Source: Calothrix sp. NIES-3974
GTDB lineage: Bacteria; Cyanobacteriota; Cyanobacteriia; Cyanobacteriales; Nostocaceae
Assembly: GCF_002368395.1 (NCBI RefSeq)
Contig: NZ_AP018254.1
Span: 5,332,001 to 5,396,000 of the forward strand
Reading direction: 5' to 3'
DNA: 64,000 nt
Shown one piece after another: positions 38,329 through 47,356 of this stretch. A program made the position numbers and the translations under genes. Within the stretch, counting starts at the first letter, position 1. The number at the start of each line of letters is the position of its first letter. A model generated the notes under the pieces. The model searched no databases, was not told the origin of the DNA, and was given only the letters and a program-made list of their open reading frames with translations.

Positions 38329-39588
38329 ATGTGGCGTTACCTACGGATTTGTATTTGCTCTTGCCTTTGCCTTGTCTTCCTATTATTGGGATTTTCCCTA
38401 CCGGGTGCAGTTGCCAAAAATACCACCCCTCCAGCGATTGAGAAGTATTTACAGACTGGTCAACTAGCAGCAGGGGAAGCAGCAATGTTAGCCCAGTTGC
38501 AAAAGCACCCCCAGGACGACCAAGCGAGGTTTAGTTTGGGTATGGTGCAGTTAGCAAAAGCCGTGGAAAGGGTAATGCAATCTCTGTATCGTTATGGGGT
38601 GCGTTCCAATGCCTTAACGGGTTTTTTACCCATATTACGACTACCAACACCAACTAATCCCAATCCCCAAATGATTACCTATGAAAATACACGACAGATT
38701 TTACAGGGGTTCATTGATGATTTAGGGAAAGTGGAAGCGACCCTAGCACCGATGCAGGACAAAAATGTCAAATTACCTTTACGTTTTGGTCTGATTCGTT
38801 TGGATATCAATGGTGATGGTAAGGTGGAAGAAAGTGAATCCCTGTGGAAAATTTTTGCCACCATTAACCGAATTAATATCACCCCAACTCAAGCCAGTCA
38901 ATTTGCGATCGCCTTTGATGCTGGGGATGCGGTATGGTTGAGGGGGTATTGTCATTTGTTGTCGGCAATTGGTGAATTTGGATTAGCCCACGATGGTAGG
39001 GAGTTTTTTAATTCCTTAGCCCATGTTTTATTCACTAAACCCGACACACCCTATAAATTCCTAGTTAATGCACCTACAAGTACCAATTCCTTTGGAGGGA
39101 TTGAATTTGTCGATATTATCGCCTTTTTCCACCTACTACGCTTCCCTCTCCAAGAACCAACAAGGATGACCAAAGCCCTGCAACATTTACAAACAACCAC
39201 CAAATTAAGCCGTCAATCCTGGCAATTAATTATGGCAGAAACAGATAATGACCGGGAGTGGTTGCCAAATCCGAAACAAACAGGTGTCATTCCCAATGTT
39301 CGTGTCACCTCACAGATGGTAAAAACTTGGTTAGCCTTTTTGGATGAAACTGATAGTATTCTCACAGGAAAAGTTTTAATTCCCTTTTGGCGAATTCGAG
39401 AAGTTAGGGGTGTAAATATTAACAAAGCATTTACCCAACCAGGAACTCTGGATGTGATTGCTTGGTTACAGGGAACAGGTGCAGCACCCTATTTACAAGT
39501 AGGAAAAATGACAAATACCAGATTTTGGCAACAGTTGCAGGAAACCTTTGGTGGTCAGTTTTTTGGGTTTGCTGTCTGGTTTAATTGA
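38329..39588 (+). CDS. Exported EF-hand protein of unknown function
   Basis: A 419-residue protein with an N-terminal signal anchor (residues 1-28: MWRYLRICI, CLCLVFLLLGFSL, then GAVAK). A TPR-like stretch covers residues 33-80. A canonical 12-residue EF-hand loop, DINGDGKVEESE, is at 159-170, so calcium binding is likely. The rest is helical. ATG at 38329 is preferred over an in-frame TTG 39 nt upstream that would bury the signal peptide. The last codons meet a tnpB remnant on the other strand, overlapping by 8 nt. The natural C-terminus could thus have been altered. I do not know its function. Confidence 0.75.
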   Translation: MWRYLRICICSCLCLVFLLLGFSLPGAVAKNTTPPAIEKYLQTGQLAAGEAAMLAQLQKHPQDDQARFSLGMVQLAKAVERVMQSLYRYGVRSNALTGFLPILRLPTPTNPNPQMITYENTRQILQGFIDDLGKVEATLAPMQDKNVKLPLRFGLIRLDINGDGKVEESESLWKIFATINRINITPTQASQFAIAFDAGDAVWLRGYCHLLSAIGEFGLAHDGREFFNSLAHVLFTKPDTPYKFLVNAPTSTNSFGGIEFVDIIAFFHLLRFPLQEPTRMTKALQHLQTTTKLSRQSWQLIMAETDNDREWLPNPKQTGVIPNVRVTSQMVKTWLAFLDETDSILTGKVLIPFWRIREVRGVNINKAFTQPGTLDVIAWLQGTGAAPYLQVGKMTNTRFWQQLQETFGGQFFGFAVWFN

Positions 39589-40315
39589 TTGCATATCTTT
39601 GTCTTGCTTTTTGACGTTGGTTTTTACCTTTCTCCTTTTTGTATATTTGTCTTTGAGCGCGTTTAATCGCTTTTTCTGCTTTCTTCAAAAACTTGGGATT
39701 TTCCTGATGATGTCCATTGGAATCAGTGTAGAAATACTCCAATCCTACGTCTAAACCTATCTCGCCATTAGCATCCCTAGATTCTGGTTGAATCTCAACA
39801 TCAATACAAAATTGACAGTAATATCCATCTGCTTTTCTAATTAATCGTACACGTTTAATTAGTTTAGTTGAGTATGTGTGAATATCCCATTTACCTAACA
39901 ATTTGAATTCACCTATACCTTTGTTATCAGTAAAAGTGATGCGTCGTTTTGTTGGATGTAGTGACCACCCACTAGTCTTGTACTCAACCGAGCGATTATC
40001 TTTTTGAAATCTGGGAAAACCTTTCCTTCCAAGTTTCTTGGCCTTGCAATTTGCGTAGAATCTATCAATAGCAGACCAAGCTCTTTCTGTTGCAGCTTGA
40101 CAAGCCATTGAGTTTAATTCTTCGACAAACTTGAATTCTGTTCGCAGTGTTGTCGAGTAATTATTCAAAGTTATGCGGTTGATTTTTCTACCTTGAGGTG
40201 CGTCTATCCAATATCTAATAGCTTTATTTCTGATGAACTGAGTTGTCCTGATAGCTTCATCAATAGCTTTGTATTGTTCTCGTCTACCTTTAACTTTGTA
40301 CTCTAATACCAACAC
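39581..40315 (-). pseudogene. tnpB (IS200/IS605 group), N-terminal part
   Basis: 244 codons of a TnpB/IS1341-type protein: the N-terminal basic domain (EYKVKGRREQYKAIDEAIR, RNKAIRYWID), the WED-like middle (KGFPRFQKDNRSVEYKTSGW) and RuvC-I with the catalytic Asp in GEIGLDVGLEYFYTD. The frame stops at QRYAIN shortly after the bridge-helix region. RuvC-II (Glu), the zinc ribbon and RuvC-III are lost, so it cannot cut DNA. The break coincides with the end of the EF-hand gene. No tnpA is present. Confidence 0.85.
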
Positions 40316-40543
40316 CGCGGAATCACCCCCTGTTGTTTATGGGTTATGGTGATTGTACAATAATGTTTTGGATATCAAAGAGATGAAATCAGAGAGTCCT
40401 AAAGGATTGAGACCGTTTTCATCCCTTGCCTAAATACGAAGGGTTTTCAACGAGTATTTTTATAGATACTTAACTATGGCAATATCTGACAGAGAAAAAG
40501 CCTAGTACCCTTTGAACGCTTCTGACTCCATCCCAACCCAACT

Positions 40544-41605
40544 ATGATACCTCTCAACAACCAAGTTTACTCGGTGATCTGGCATAATGATGCAGTTTCC
40601 CTGATTGACCAAACCCGTTTACCCCACGAATATGCCCTCGTCGAAATTCACCGCAGTGAAGACATGGCTAGAGCCATTAAAACCATGATAGTCCGGGGAG
40701 CGCCAGCAATTGGTATCGCAGCAGCCTACGGGATTTATCTCGGTGCAAGGGAAATTAATACTAGCGATCGCGAATTATTTTTAGAACGTTTGGAAGCAGT
40801 GGCTGCCATGTTAAAAGCCACTCGTCCCACGGCTGTCAACTTGTTTTGGGCAATTTCTCGCATGATGAAAGTTGCCTATGAAACATTAGGCTCTGTAGAA
40901 GATATTCGTCAAGCTCTCTTTAAAACTGCCCAAGATTTACAAATAGAGGATTTACAAACCTGTCAGGCAATCGGTGATAATGGGTTAAAAGTGTTACCAA
41001 GCAATCCAGAAAAATTAACATTATTGACCCACTGTAACGCTGGAGCCTTAGCCACCGCAGGTTATGGTACAGCTTTGGGTGTGGTGCGGTCTGCATGGCG
41101 AGAAGGACGTTTAAATCGCCTATTTGCCGACGAAACCCGTCCCCGCTTACAAGGTGCAAAATTAACCGCTTGGGAATGTGTACAGGAGGGAATACCTGTG
41201 ACTGTGATTACTGATAATATGGCAGCCCATTGTATGCAGCAAGGGTTAATCGATGCGGTGGTAGTTGGTGCAGACCGGATTGCAGCGAATGGCGATGCTG
41301 CCAATAAGATCGGAACTTACAGTTTAGCGATTGTCGCCCAAGCCCATCATATACCCTTTTATGTAGCTGCACCTATTTCCACCATTGATTTTGACTTGAC
41401 CAATGGTAGTCAAATTCCCATCGAAGAACGAGACCCAACGGAAATTTATCAAGTGGGAACAACTCAATTAACTCCTAATGGGGTAGACTATTATAATCCC
41501 GCCTTTGATGTCACAACCGCCAATTTAATTACAGGAATTATTACCGAGCGCGGTGTATTTTCTCCTAGTGAGTTAATTACTCTTAAGGAAGCACAAACTG
41601 TTTGA
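40544..41605 (+). CDS. mtnA: S-methyl-5-thioribose-1-phosphate isomerase
   Basis: The enzyme interconverts methylthioribose-1-phosphate and methylthioribulose-1-phosphate in the methionine salvage pathway. The 353-residue protein has [13 protein letters not shown] near residue 47 and the active-site Cys in [19 protein letters not shown] near 167. The catalytic Asp lies in [20 protein letters not shown] near 246. APISTIDFD follows. All are conserved as in eIF2B-related MtnA. The length is normal. The other salvage genes are not in view. The gene is monocistronic. Confidence 0.95.
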   Translation: MIPLNNQVYSVIWHNDAVSLIDQTRLPHEYALVEIHRSEDMARAIKTMIVRGAPAIGIAAAYGIYLGAREINTSDRELFLERLEAVAAMLKATRPTAVNLFWAISRMMKVAYETLGSVEDIRQALFKTAQDLQIEDLQTCQAIGDNGLKVLPSNPEKLTLLTHCNAGALATAGYGTALGVVRSAWREGRLNRLFADETRPRLQGAKLTAWECVQEGIPVTVITDNMAAHCMQQGLIDAVVVGADRIAANGDAANKIGTYSLAIVAQAHHIPFYVAAPISTIDFDLTNGSQIPIEERDPTEIYQVGTTQLTPNGVDYYNPAFDVTTANLITGIITERGVFSPSELITLKEAQTV

Positions 41606-42347
41606 AGTTAGGGAGGAGTGAGCAGTAAGTAGGGAGTGGAGATTAACCTGCATGTATTGCTTACCTCCCAACTAGGATACTTTATCAGTCCTATATACCA
41701 ATGCTTTGAGCCATCATCGAAAAGTGTGCTGCTTCAGCGCTTAAATCTTGCGGTATTGCTGAATTGAAGGTGAATTGGACGGATTAAAAACGCGAAAATC
41801 CTCGTGAATCAATGATTTTGTCAGTTAAAGTTCAAAGTAGTTCCACTAGTTGATAACAAAGTCAATAACTAGCTGATTTGCGGTTTACCGATTTTATTCT
41901 CAAAAAAGTGTATGATAGGTGGTTTTTAAAAACTTTTATTACCCACAAATATTGCTGGACAGGATTTTCAGGCTGTAAGGTTCATCGTCGCTAGCTCTCT
42001 TTGGCGGAGTCCTCGTTTTGACTATGAATGTATCCATGATGCGATCGCTTCAAAGTTGAAATCGGAAGGCGTAATTATTTGTCAAATGTTCTACAGCAAT
42101 CAAAGAGCTTCCAAGTATTGTATCGTAAAGGTTATATTCAACAGCCTATTTTCTATTTCCTCAAACCCACCAACTTCCGAATCAAGGTTGATGCACTGAT
42201 GCACACCTTGAATATTGCATTGCGATCGCCTACGGAACAGCTACACTTAACCTCTCCTACCCTCCCCTGCTCCCCATTTTCAAGCTAGACTTTTAAATAA
42301 GTAAAAATCAACCGTCAAATCCGAAGCAAGAGAAGAGGTATAACACG
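41606..42347. other. Intergenic region between mtnA and nfu
   Basis: GGGAGTA-type heptamers at 41612-41639 follow mtnA. The remainder contains short frames with no start or family resemblance, including one at 42079-42288 that I do not accept as a gene. AGAAGAGG lies about 10 nt upstream of nfu. Confidence 0.45.
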
Positions 42348-42578
42348 ATGGAATTAACCACAGAGAACGTAGAAAAAGTTTTGGATGAAATGCGTCCCTA
42401 TCTGATGTCCGATGGTGGTAACGTTGAATTGGTAGAATTGGATGGGCCGATCGTTAAATTGCGCTTACAAGGTGCTTGTGGCTCTTGTCCCAGTTCCCAG
42501 ATGACCTTGCGGATGGGAATTGAACGCCGTTTGCGGGAAATGATTCCCGAAATTGCGGAAGTGGAACAGGTCGCCTAG
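42348..42578 (+). CDS. nfu: NifU C-terminal-domain (Nfu) iron-sulfur scaffold
   Basis: 76 residues, a single NifU-C domain. The cluster-binding CxxC is CGSC in [11 protein letters not shown] near residue 43. The opening [20 protein letters not shown] is diagnostic of the family. Nfu carriers deliver [4Fe-4S] clusters; in cyanobacteria the single-domain form is the main scaffold for photosystem I and other Fe-S proteins. It forms dimers around the cluster. The length equals that of the small cyanobacterial NifU protein. Confidence 0.95.
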   Translation: MELTTENVEKVLDEMRPYLMSDGGNVELVELDGPIVKLRLQGACGSCPSSQMTLRMGIERRLREMIPEIAEVEQVA

Positions 42579-42601
42579 GGAAGAGAACTATACTTTATCC
42601 G

Positions 42602-42702
42602 CATTTCTCACAAAACCCTAAAACTCATAGGGAGTAGTGAGTAGTCAGTAGAAGGAAAATCAATCCGTTACTCAAGGCTTATTACTTACTTGTGAGAAAT
42701 CC
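42602..42702. repeat. MITE-like repeat, GATTTCTCACAA ends (copy 2)
   Basis: TTTCTCACAA at the left and TTGTGAGAAA at the right are perfect 10-bp inverted ends. The inner part includes GGGAGTAGTGAGTAG and GTAGAAGGAAAATCAATCCG, which recurs in the copy at 49749. Confidence 0.7.
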
Positions 42703-42882
42703 AGGTTTACACGGCAGTAAACTAAGCTTTGACTTAGGCAAGTAGTTAACTGTTGATTGTCAACCGTCAACAAACCAAAAAGGAAATATATCACCGTGGG
42801 AAGTATCACAAAATGCCAAAATTGCCTTGGATTGGGTTACATGGCTAACCCCTCACGGTGTAAATTATCCTTTGTTTCGCGA

Positions 42883-42989
42883 AGTCGGGTTTCTGGAATC
42901 CGGTTTTCAGCCTTGCTTCAAAACGCGAACAGTTGATTCAACTGCTCGCTTCCTCCTTGTGATTGGTTTAAGTGGAGAGAAACCCGACT
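42883..42989. mobile_element. MITE-like element, AGTCGGGTTTCT ends
   Basis: A 107-bp unit bounded by perfect 12-bp inverted repeats AGTCGGGTTTCT and AGAAACCCGACT. There is no gene inside. A lone half end (AAAACCCGACTTCT) occurs at 55356-55369. Confidence 0.65.
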
Positions 42990-43384
42990 ATTGAAACTTC
43001 CCATTGATTGCATAAATAGGACTTGCAGAAAAAGTCTCGCAAGCAAATCTAGAACCTACTATAGGTCGTAAAATGATGATTTCGTTGCTCTGGTTGCAAA
43101 TTTATCCAGCGATCGCATAACGAGCTTTACAAAGTTTTGATACTCCAGATTATCAACAAGCGTACTTGTTTGGGGAAAAATACTTGAATCCCTTGCATAA
43201 ATTGCGTTACACCTTGATTCCGCGAACCCTAAATATATTTGGAAAACTTTTGAACAACAGAGAAACGAAGATGGGTATTTGCCAACAAACCAGTTGATGA
43301 CGGGAGATGGTAGTTTAAATATATGTAGTTGATAGTCCTACCAATCCACAACCTCCACCGCACACCAGTTTATTTCTTTACGTT

Positions 43385-45619
43385 ATGTCCTATCCCCTCT
43401 ACGTCGCATTTATTTGGCATCAACACCAACCTTTGTATCGAGTTCCTGACAATGGCAGTTCGTCATCAAGTTTCCAAAAGTATTTATTGCCGTGGGTGAG
43501 GTTACACGGTACCAAGGATTATTTAGACTTAATTTTATTACTGGAACAATACCCGAAGTTACATCAAACGGTAAATTTGGTTCCTTCTTTAATCTTACAA
43601 TTAGAAGATTATGTTGCAGGGACAGCCTTTGACCCCTATTTACAAGTAAGTTTAACGCCAACGGAAAATTTAAGCACCATTCAAAAAGAGTTTGTCATCA
43701 ACAACTTTTTTGATGCTAATCACCATACCTTGATTGACACCCATCCCCGTTATGCCGAGTTGTACACCCAAAGGCAAGAAAAAGGAACAGCCTGGTGTTT
43801 AGAAAATTGGCAATTGCATGATTTTGGGGATTTACAAGCTTGGCATAATTTAGCTTGGATTGATCCGTTGTTTTGGGATGACCCGGAAATTGCCGCTTGG
43901 TTGCAAAAAGGGAGGAATTTTAGTTTAAGCGATCGCCAACGTATCTACTCCAAACAAAAGGAAATTTTAGCCAGAATTATCCCCCAACACCGAAAAATGC
44001 AAGATAGCGGTCAGTTGGAGGTGACAACTACACCCTACACCCATCCCATTTTACCTTTGTTGGCAGATACGAATGCTGGACGGGTGGCTGTCCCAAATAT
44101 GAATTTACCGGAGTCCCGCTTCCAGTGGTCAGAGGATATTCCCCGTCATCTACGTAAAGCGAAGGAAATATATATAGATAGATTTGGCTGTCCACCCCGT
44201 GGTCTATGGCCTTCCGAACAATCCGTTAGTCCGGAAATCATACCGTATATTTGTGATGCCGGATTTAAGTGGATTTGCTCTGATGAAGCCGTATTGGGTT
44301 GGTCACTGCAACACTTTTTCCACCGGGATGGAGCGGGGAATTTACTAGAACCAGAATTATTGTATCGTCCCTATCGTCTACAAACAGATCAGGGAGAATT
44401 AGCCATCATCTTCCGTGATCACCGTCTCTCGGATTTAATCGGTTTTACCTACAGTGCCATGACTCCCAAACAAGCAGTACGGGATCTGGTGGGACACCTC
44501 CAATCTATCCATCGAATGCATCGACAAAGACAACCAGAGCAACCGTGGTTAGTGACGATTGCCTTGGATGGGGAAAATTGTTGGGAATTTTATGAGCAAG
44601 ATGGCAAACCTTTCCTGGAACAACTTTATCAAACCCTGACCCAGGAACCCCATATACAACTAGTTACGGTTTCCGAATTTTTAGATAAATATCCCGCAAC
44701 AGCGACCATTCCCACAAACCAACTTCATAGTGGTTCCTGGGTGGATGGTAGTTTCACCACTTGGATTGGCGACCCGGTAAAAAATCGCGCTTGGGATTAC
44801 CTCGCCAGAGCGCGTCAAGTTTTAGCTAATCACCCCGAAGCTACGGAAGAGAACAATCCCGCAGCTTGGGAGGCTTTGTATGCGGCTGAAGGTTCCGATT
44901 GGTTTTGGTGGTTTGGGGAAGGTCACTCCTCTAACCATGATGCCATCTTTGACCAACTCTTTCGGGAACATCTCATCGGGTTATACCAAGCTTTAAATGA
45001 ACCGGTTCCCCCCTATTTACACTATCCCCTCGAAAGCCATGAAACCGGGGGAGACCGTCTACCCCAAAGTTTTATCCATCCAGTCATTGATGGTAAAGGA
45101 GATGAACAGGATTGGGATAAAGCCGGTAGAATCGCCGTTGGTGGTGCTAGGGGAACTATGCATAATAATAGTTTGGTGCAAAAAATTTGGTACGGTTACG
45201 ACCACTTGAATTTTTATATTCGTGTCGATTTTAAAACCGGAGTTCAACCGGGCACAGATTTACCAGCAGAACTACATCTCCTTTGGTTCTATCCAGGGCG
45301 AACCATGCATAACAGTCCCATGCCCATCGCCGAAGTTCCCGACATCCCACCCTTGAATTACCTGTTCCATCACCACCTGGAAATTGATTTAATTAGCGAG
45401 TCAGCCCAATTTCAAGAAGCTAAAGAAAACTTTCTGTGGGAATTTCGCACAAGTCGGGCACAGGTTGCCTTCAATCGCTGCTTGGAAATTGCCGTACCCT
45501 GGACAGACTTGCAAGTCCCCCCCGATTATCAGCTCAATATGGTTTTAGTTTTAGCTGATGACGGTTGCTTCCATTCCTTTGTACCAGAAAACAACTTCGT
45601 GGCGATCGCAGTACCGTAA
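43385..45619 (+). CDS. Glycoside hydrolase family 57 protein (amylase-like)
   Basis: A 744-residue GH57 enzyme acting on alpha-glucans (amylase, amylopullulanase or glucanotransferase activity in this family). The opening YVAFIWHQHQPLY is GH57 region 1. The nucleophile Glu is in GLWPSEQSVSPE near residue 280. The second acid is in ALDGENCWEFY near 395. Residues from about 560 form a C-terminal beta-rich domain (VIDGKGDEQDWDKAG) as in glucodextranase/DOMON-type add-ons. There is no signal peptide, so it is probably cytoplasmic and works on glycogen-derived glucans. I cannot separate amylase from branching or transferase action. Confidence 0.92.
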   Translation: MSYPLYVAFIWHQHQPLYRVPDNGSSSSSFQKYLLPWVRLHGTKDYLDLILLLEQYPKLHQTVNLVPSLILQLEDYVAGTAFDPYLQVSLTPTENLSTIQKEFVINNFFDANHHTLIDTHPRYAELYTQRQEKGTAWCLENWQLHDFGDLQAWHNLAWIDPLFWDDPEIAAWLQKGRNFSLSDRQRIYSKQKEILARIIPQHRKMQDSGQLEVTTTPYTHPILPLLADTNAGRVAVPNMNLPESRFQWSEDIPRHLRKAKEIYIDRFGCPPRGLWPSEQSVSPEIIPYICDAGFKWICSDEAVLGWSLQHFFHRDGAGNLLEPELLYRPYRLQTDQGELAIIFRDHRLSDLIGFTYSAMTPKQAVRDLVGHLQSIHRMHRQRQPEQPWLVTIALDGENCWEFYEQDGKPFLEQLYQTLTQEPHIQLVTVSEFLDKYPATATIPTNQLHSGSWVDGSFTTWIGDPVKNRAWDYLARARQVLANHPEATEENNPAAWEALYAAEGSDWFWWFGEGHSSNHDAIFDQLFREHLIGLYQALNEPVPPYLHYPLESHETGGDRLPQSFIHPVIDGKGDEQDWDKAGRIAVGGARGTMHNNSLVQKIWYGYDHLNFYIRVDFKTGVQPGTDLPAELHLLWFYPGRTMHNSPMPIAEVPDIPPLNYLFHHHLEIDLISESAQFQEAKENFLWEFRTSRAQVAFNRCLEIAVPWTDLQVPPDYQLNMVLVLADDGCFHSFVPENNFVAIAVP

Positions 45620-45898
45620 TTTTCAGATTACCCCTGGGATTGATTAGTTATTTTAATCCGGAAAATCCCAAAATACTGCATTTGCTCCATTTCGCGATTT
45701 TTATTGTCAATAAATCCAGATAAATCTCAATATTAATGATTTTATTGTCAATAAATTACGTAATTACAATGTTTTTGGGACTGATAATTGACATCTTGAC
45801 AAATCACCGATAACATAGAGTATATTGCCGCCGGGGCTATGAAGAACAGTACAAATCTCATCTAATCAGAAGTCTCCTGTAAGTAACCTAAGTTCGGG

Positions 45899-46345
45899 TT
45901 AAGCAAATTGAGATAAAACCCAATACATTTGAAGGCTAGGGTTCTGAGGTTGGTGAGAATAAGCAATTAATCCGCACAGTACATTAACACAGAAATTAAC
46001 AGGACTTCGATGTCTAGAATGTTCTATCTGAGAAATGTTCTGGAGTTAATCGTTAATTGACTCAATGATGGAACGCTGACGTGACAACAGTTTGTCATGA
46101 AGGCACATCAACTTATTTTTTGTATTGCGGCGCGGTTTGGTGAAAAATTCTATTCCGAATTCTTTGAAAAGCTTGTCAGCAAGGTCTTTCGATACATAAC
46201 CCCTATCTGCAAAGATTTTGCCAAACAAATCTTTGAGTAAATCAGGAATGGGCTTTCAGTCATCAATGTTACCAGGGTAAGAATCACCTAGTAGAATTTC
46301 ACCTAGTTCGTTGACTACCAGATGTAGTTTTTTGAGGTAAATCTT
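45899..46345 (-). pseudogene. IS982-like transposase, decayed C-terminal half
   Basis: In one frame the minus strand reads LKKLHLVVNELGEILLGDSYPGNIDD, stop, KPIPDLLKDLFGKIFADRGYVSKDL..., RSIIESIND, stop, then [20 protein letters not shown]...; these blocks are C-terminal IS982 DDE-transposase sequence. TGA at 46256-46258 stands where the family has Arg, and TAA at 46046-46048 where it has Gln. Both fit C-to-T changes. The N-terminal half is not readable in frame. It is non-functional. Confidence 0.8.
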
Positions 46346-47030
46346 GATTCAATTAAATAATCAGCTTCAAAACCCGAATTTTCACCACGATTTGAATATA
46401 AGGCGTAGAGTCTACTCGGCTTTTTCTGGAAATAGGTTCTCAAAGCATTAATCAACCGATAATTGACAGTAATTCAGCAAGCTTTAATTAGATGCAACCT
46501 GGCTGCCTGACATAACTCTTGAAATGCTTGTTTAGCAAGGATTTTATCTCTAAGCTTAGTCTGGTCATCTAGACTAAATTTATTGCCTAGAACCCTGATA
46601 TTACCTGATCAACGCAGTCGAAGCTGGGACGTACAATCAAGGCTTTAAGGAGATGTGTCAGGTAGTCAGAGATGCAACTGCAACAGAGATTATCACCGTT
46701 GGTAGTATTAGGCGCTCTCATGTGAGTCAGGTTTTTAAAAACCTTTGCACTATAATCCAGGCTTGATTTTTGAGCGGATTGGGGTTTTTCGGAGATACTA
46801 CTCTGTCAAGATAAGCATGATGAACATACCATATCAATAGAAGAATTAAAACCTTTGTGCCTTAATTTAACGTAAGTTCGACGGTGATCGCAGCCTGCAA
46901 AAAGCCTATTGGGCAAGAAGTTGAGAAGAATCTCACATCCTCAAACAGCAAAGAATTATTGAGAATGGAAGAAAAAGCCTAAAAAACACCGAGACTGAAA
47001 AATAAATTTCAAAAATCAGGGGTCTCGGCG
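46346..47030. other. Insertion-sequence graveyard
   Basis: Probably the decayed 5' part of the IS982-like gene and other fragments. A 49-codon open stretch at 46618-46767 (NQGFKEMCQVVRDATATEII) has no start and is not recognised. Immediately before 47031 an inverted repeat (CCGAGAC/GTCTCGG, 46988-47026) marks the head of the next fragment. Confidence 0.4.
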
Positions 47031-47285
47031 ATGTCTACCATTGTATCTCGGCTTGATGTGACGCAAATATTTTGCGATATTGACGATTTTTGCAATCAGT
47101 GGAACAACTTGTGGCAGCAAGTACCGCAATTACCATCTATGACTGGAGAACGCCGCAGCAAGTCGAGAATGTGTTTATCAGAAGTAATGACAATAGTGAT
47201 AGCCTTTCACGGTAGTGGATATCGTACTTTCAAGGAGTTCTATACATTGCACGTTTTACCGTGTGAGTTTTTTATGGGTGGATGA
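47031..47285 (+). pseudogene. IS982-family transposase, N-terminal fragment
   Basis: 84 residues that match the IS982 head: VTQIFCDIDDFCNQW, then SLSEVMTI-like CLSEVMTIVIAFHGSGYRTF and KEFYTLHVLP. The frame stops abruptly (FFMGG) where the full protein would continue for 200 residues. It is in opposite orientation to the C-terminal remnant at 45899 and is therefore from a separate insertion or an inversion. Confidence 0.75.
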
Positions 47286-47356
47286 ACGGACATAATATTC
47301 ATAATCTAAAAAACACAAAATTAAATTGACAGACAAATAGAACCCCTCCTAATCAA

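Larger units (their letters stand above)
42579..43384. other. Intergenic region with two inserted repeats
   Basis: The region holds the repeat at 42602-42702, an inverted-end element at 42883-42989 and a stretch from 43070 to 43320 that may be a decayed gene. In-frame text such as SFDTPDYQQAYLFGEKYLN is interrupted by stops. No gene is supported. Confidence 0.5.

Noticed and set aside
42079-42288. 69-codon frame before nfu
   Set aside because: No ribosome-binding site, and unusual composition; upstream DNA looks non-coding.
43070-43320. Possible gene remnant containing DTPDYQQAYLFGEKYLN
   Set aside because: The frame is interrupted by stops and I cannot match it to a family.
46618-46767. 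49-codon open stretch EAGTYNQGFKEMCQVV
   Set aside because: It lacks a start codon and lies within insertion-sequence debris; no identity can be given.
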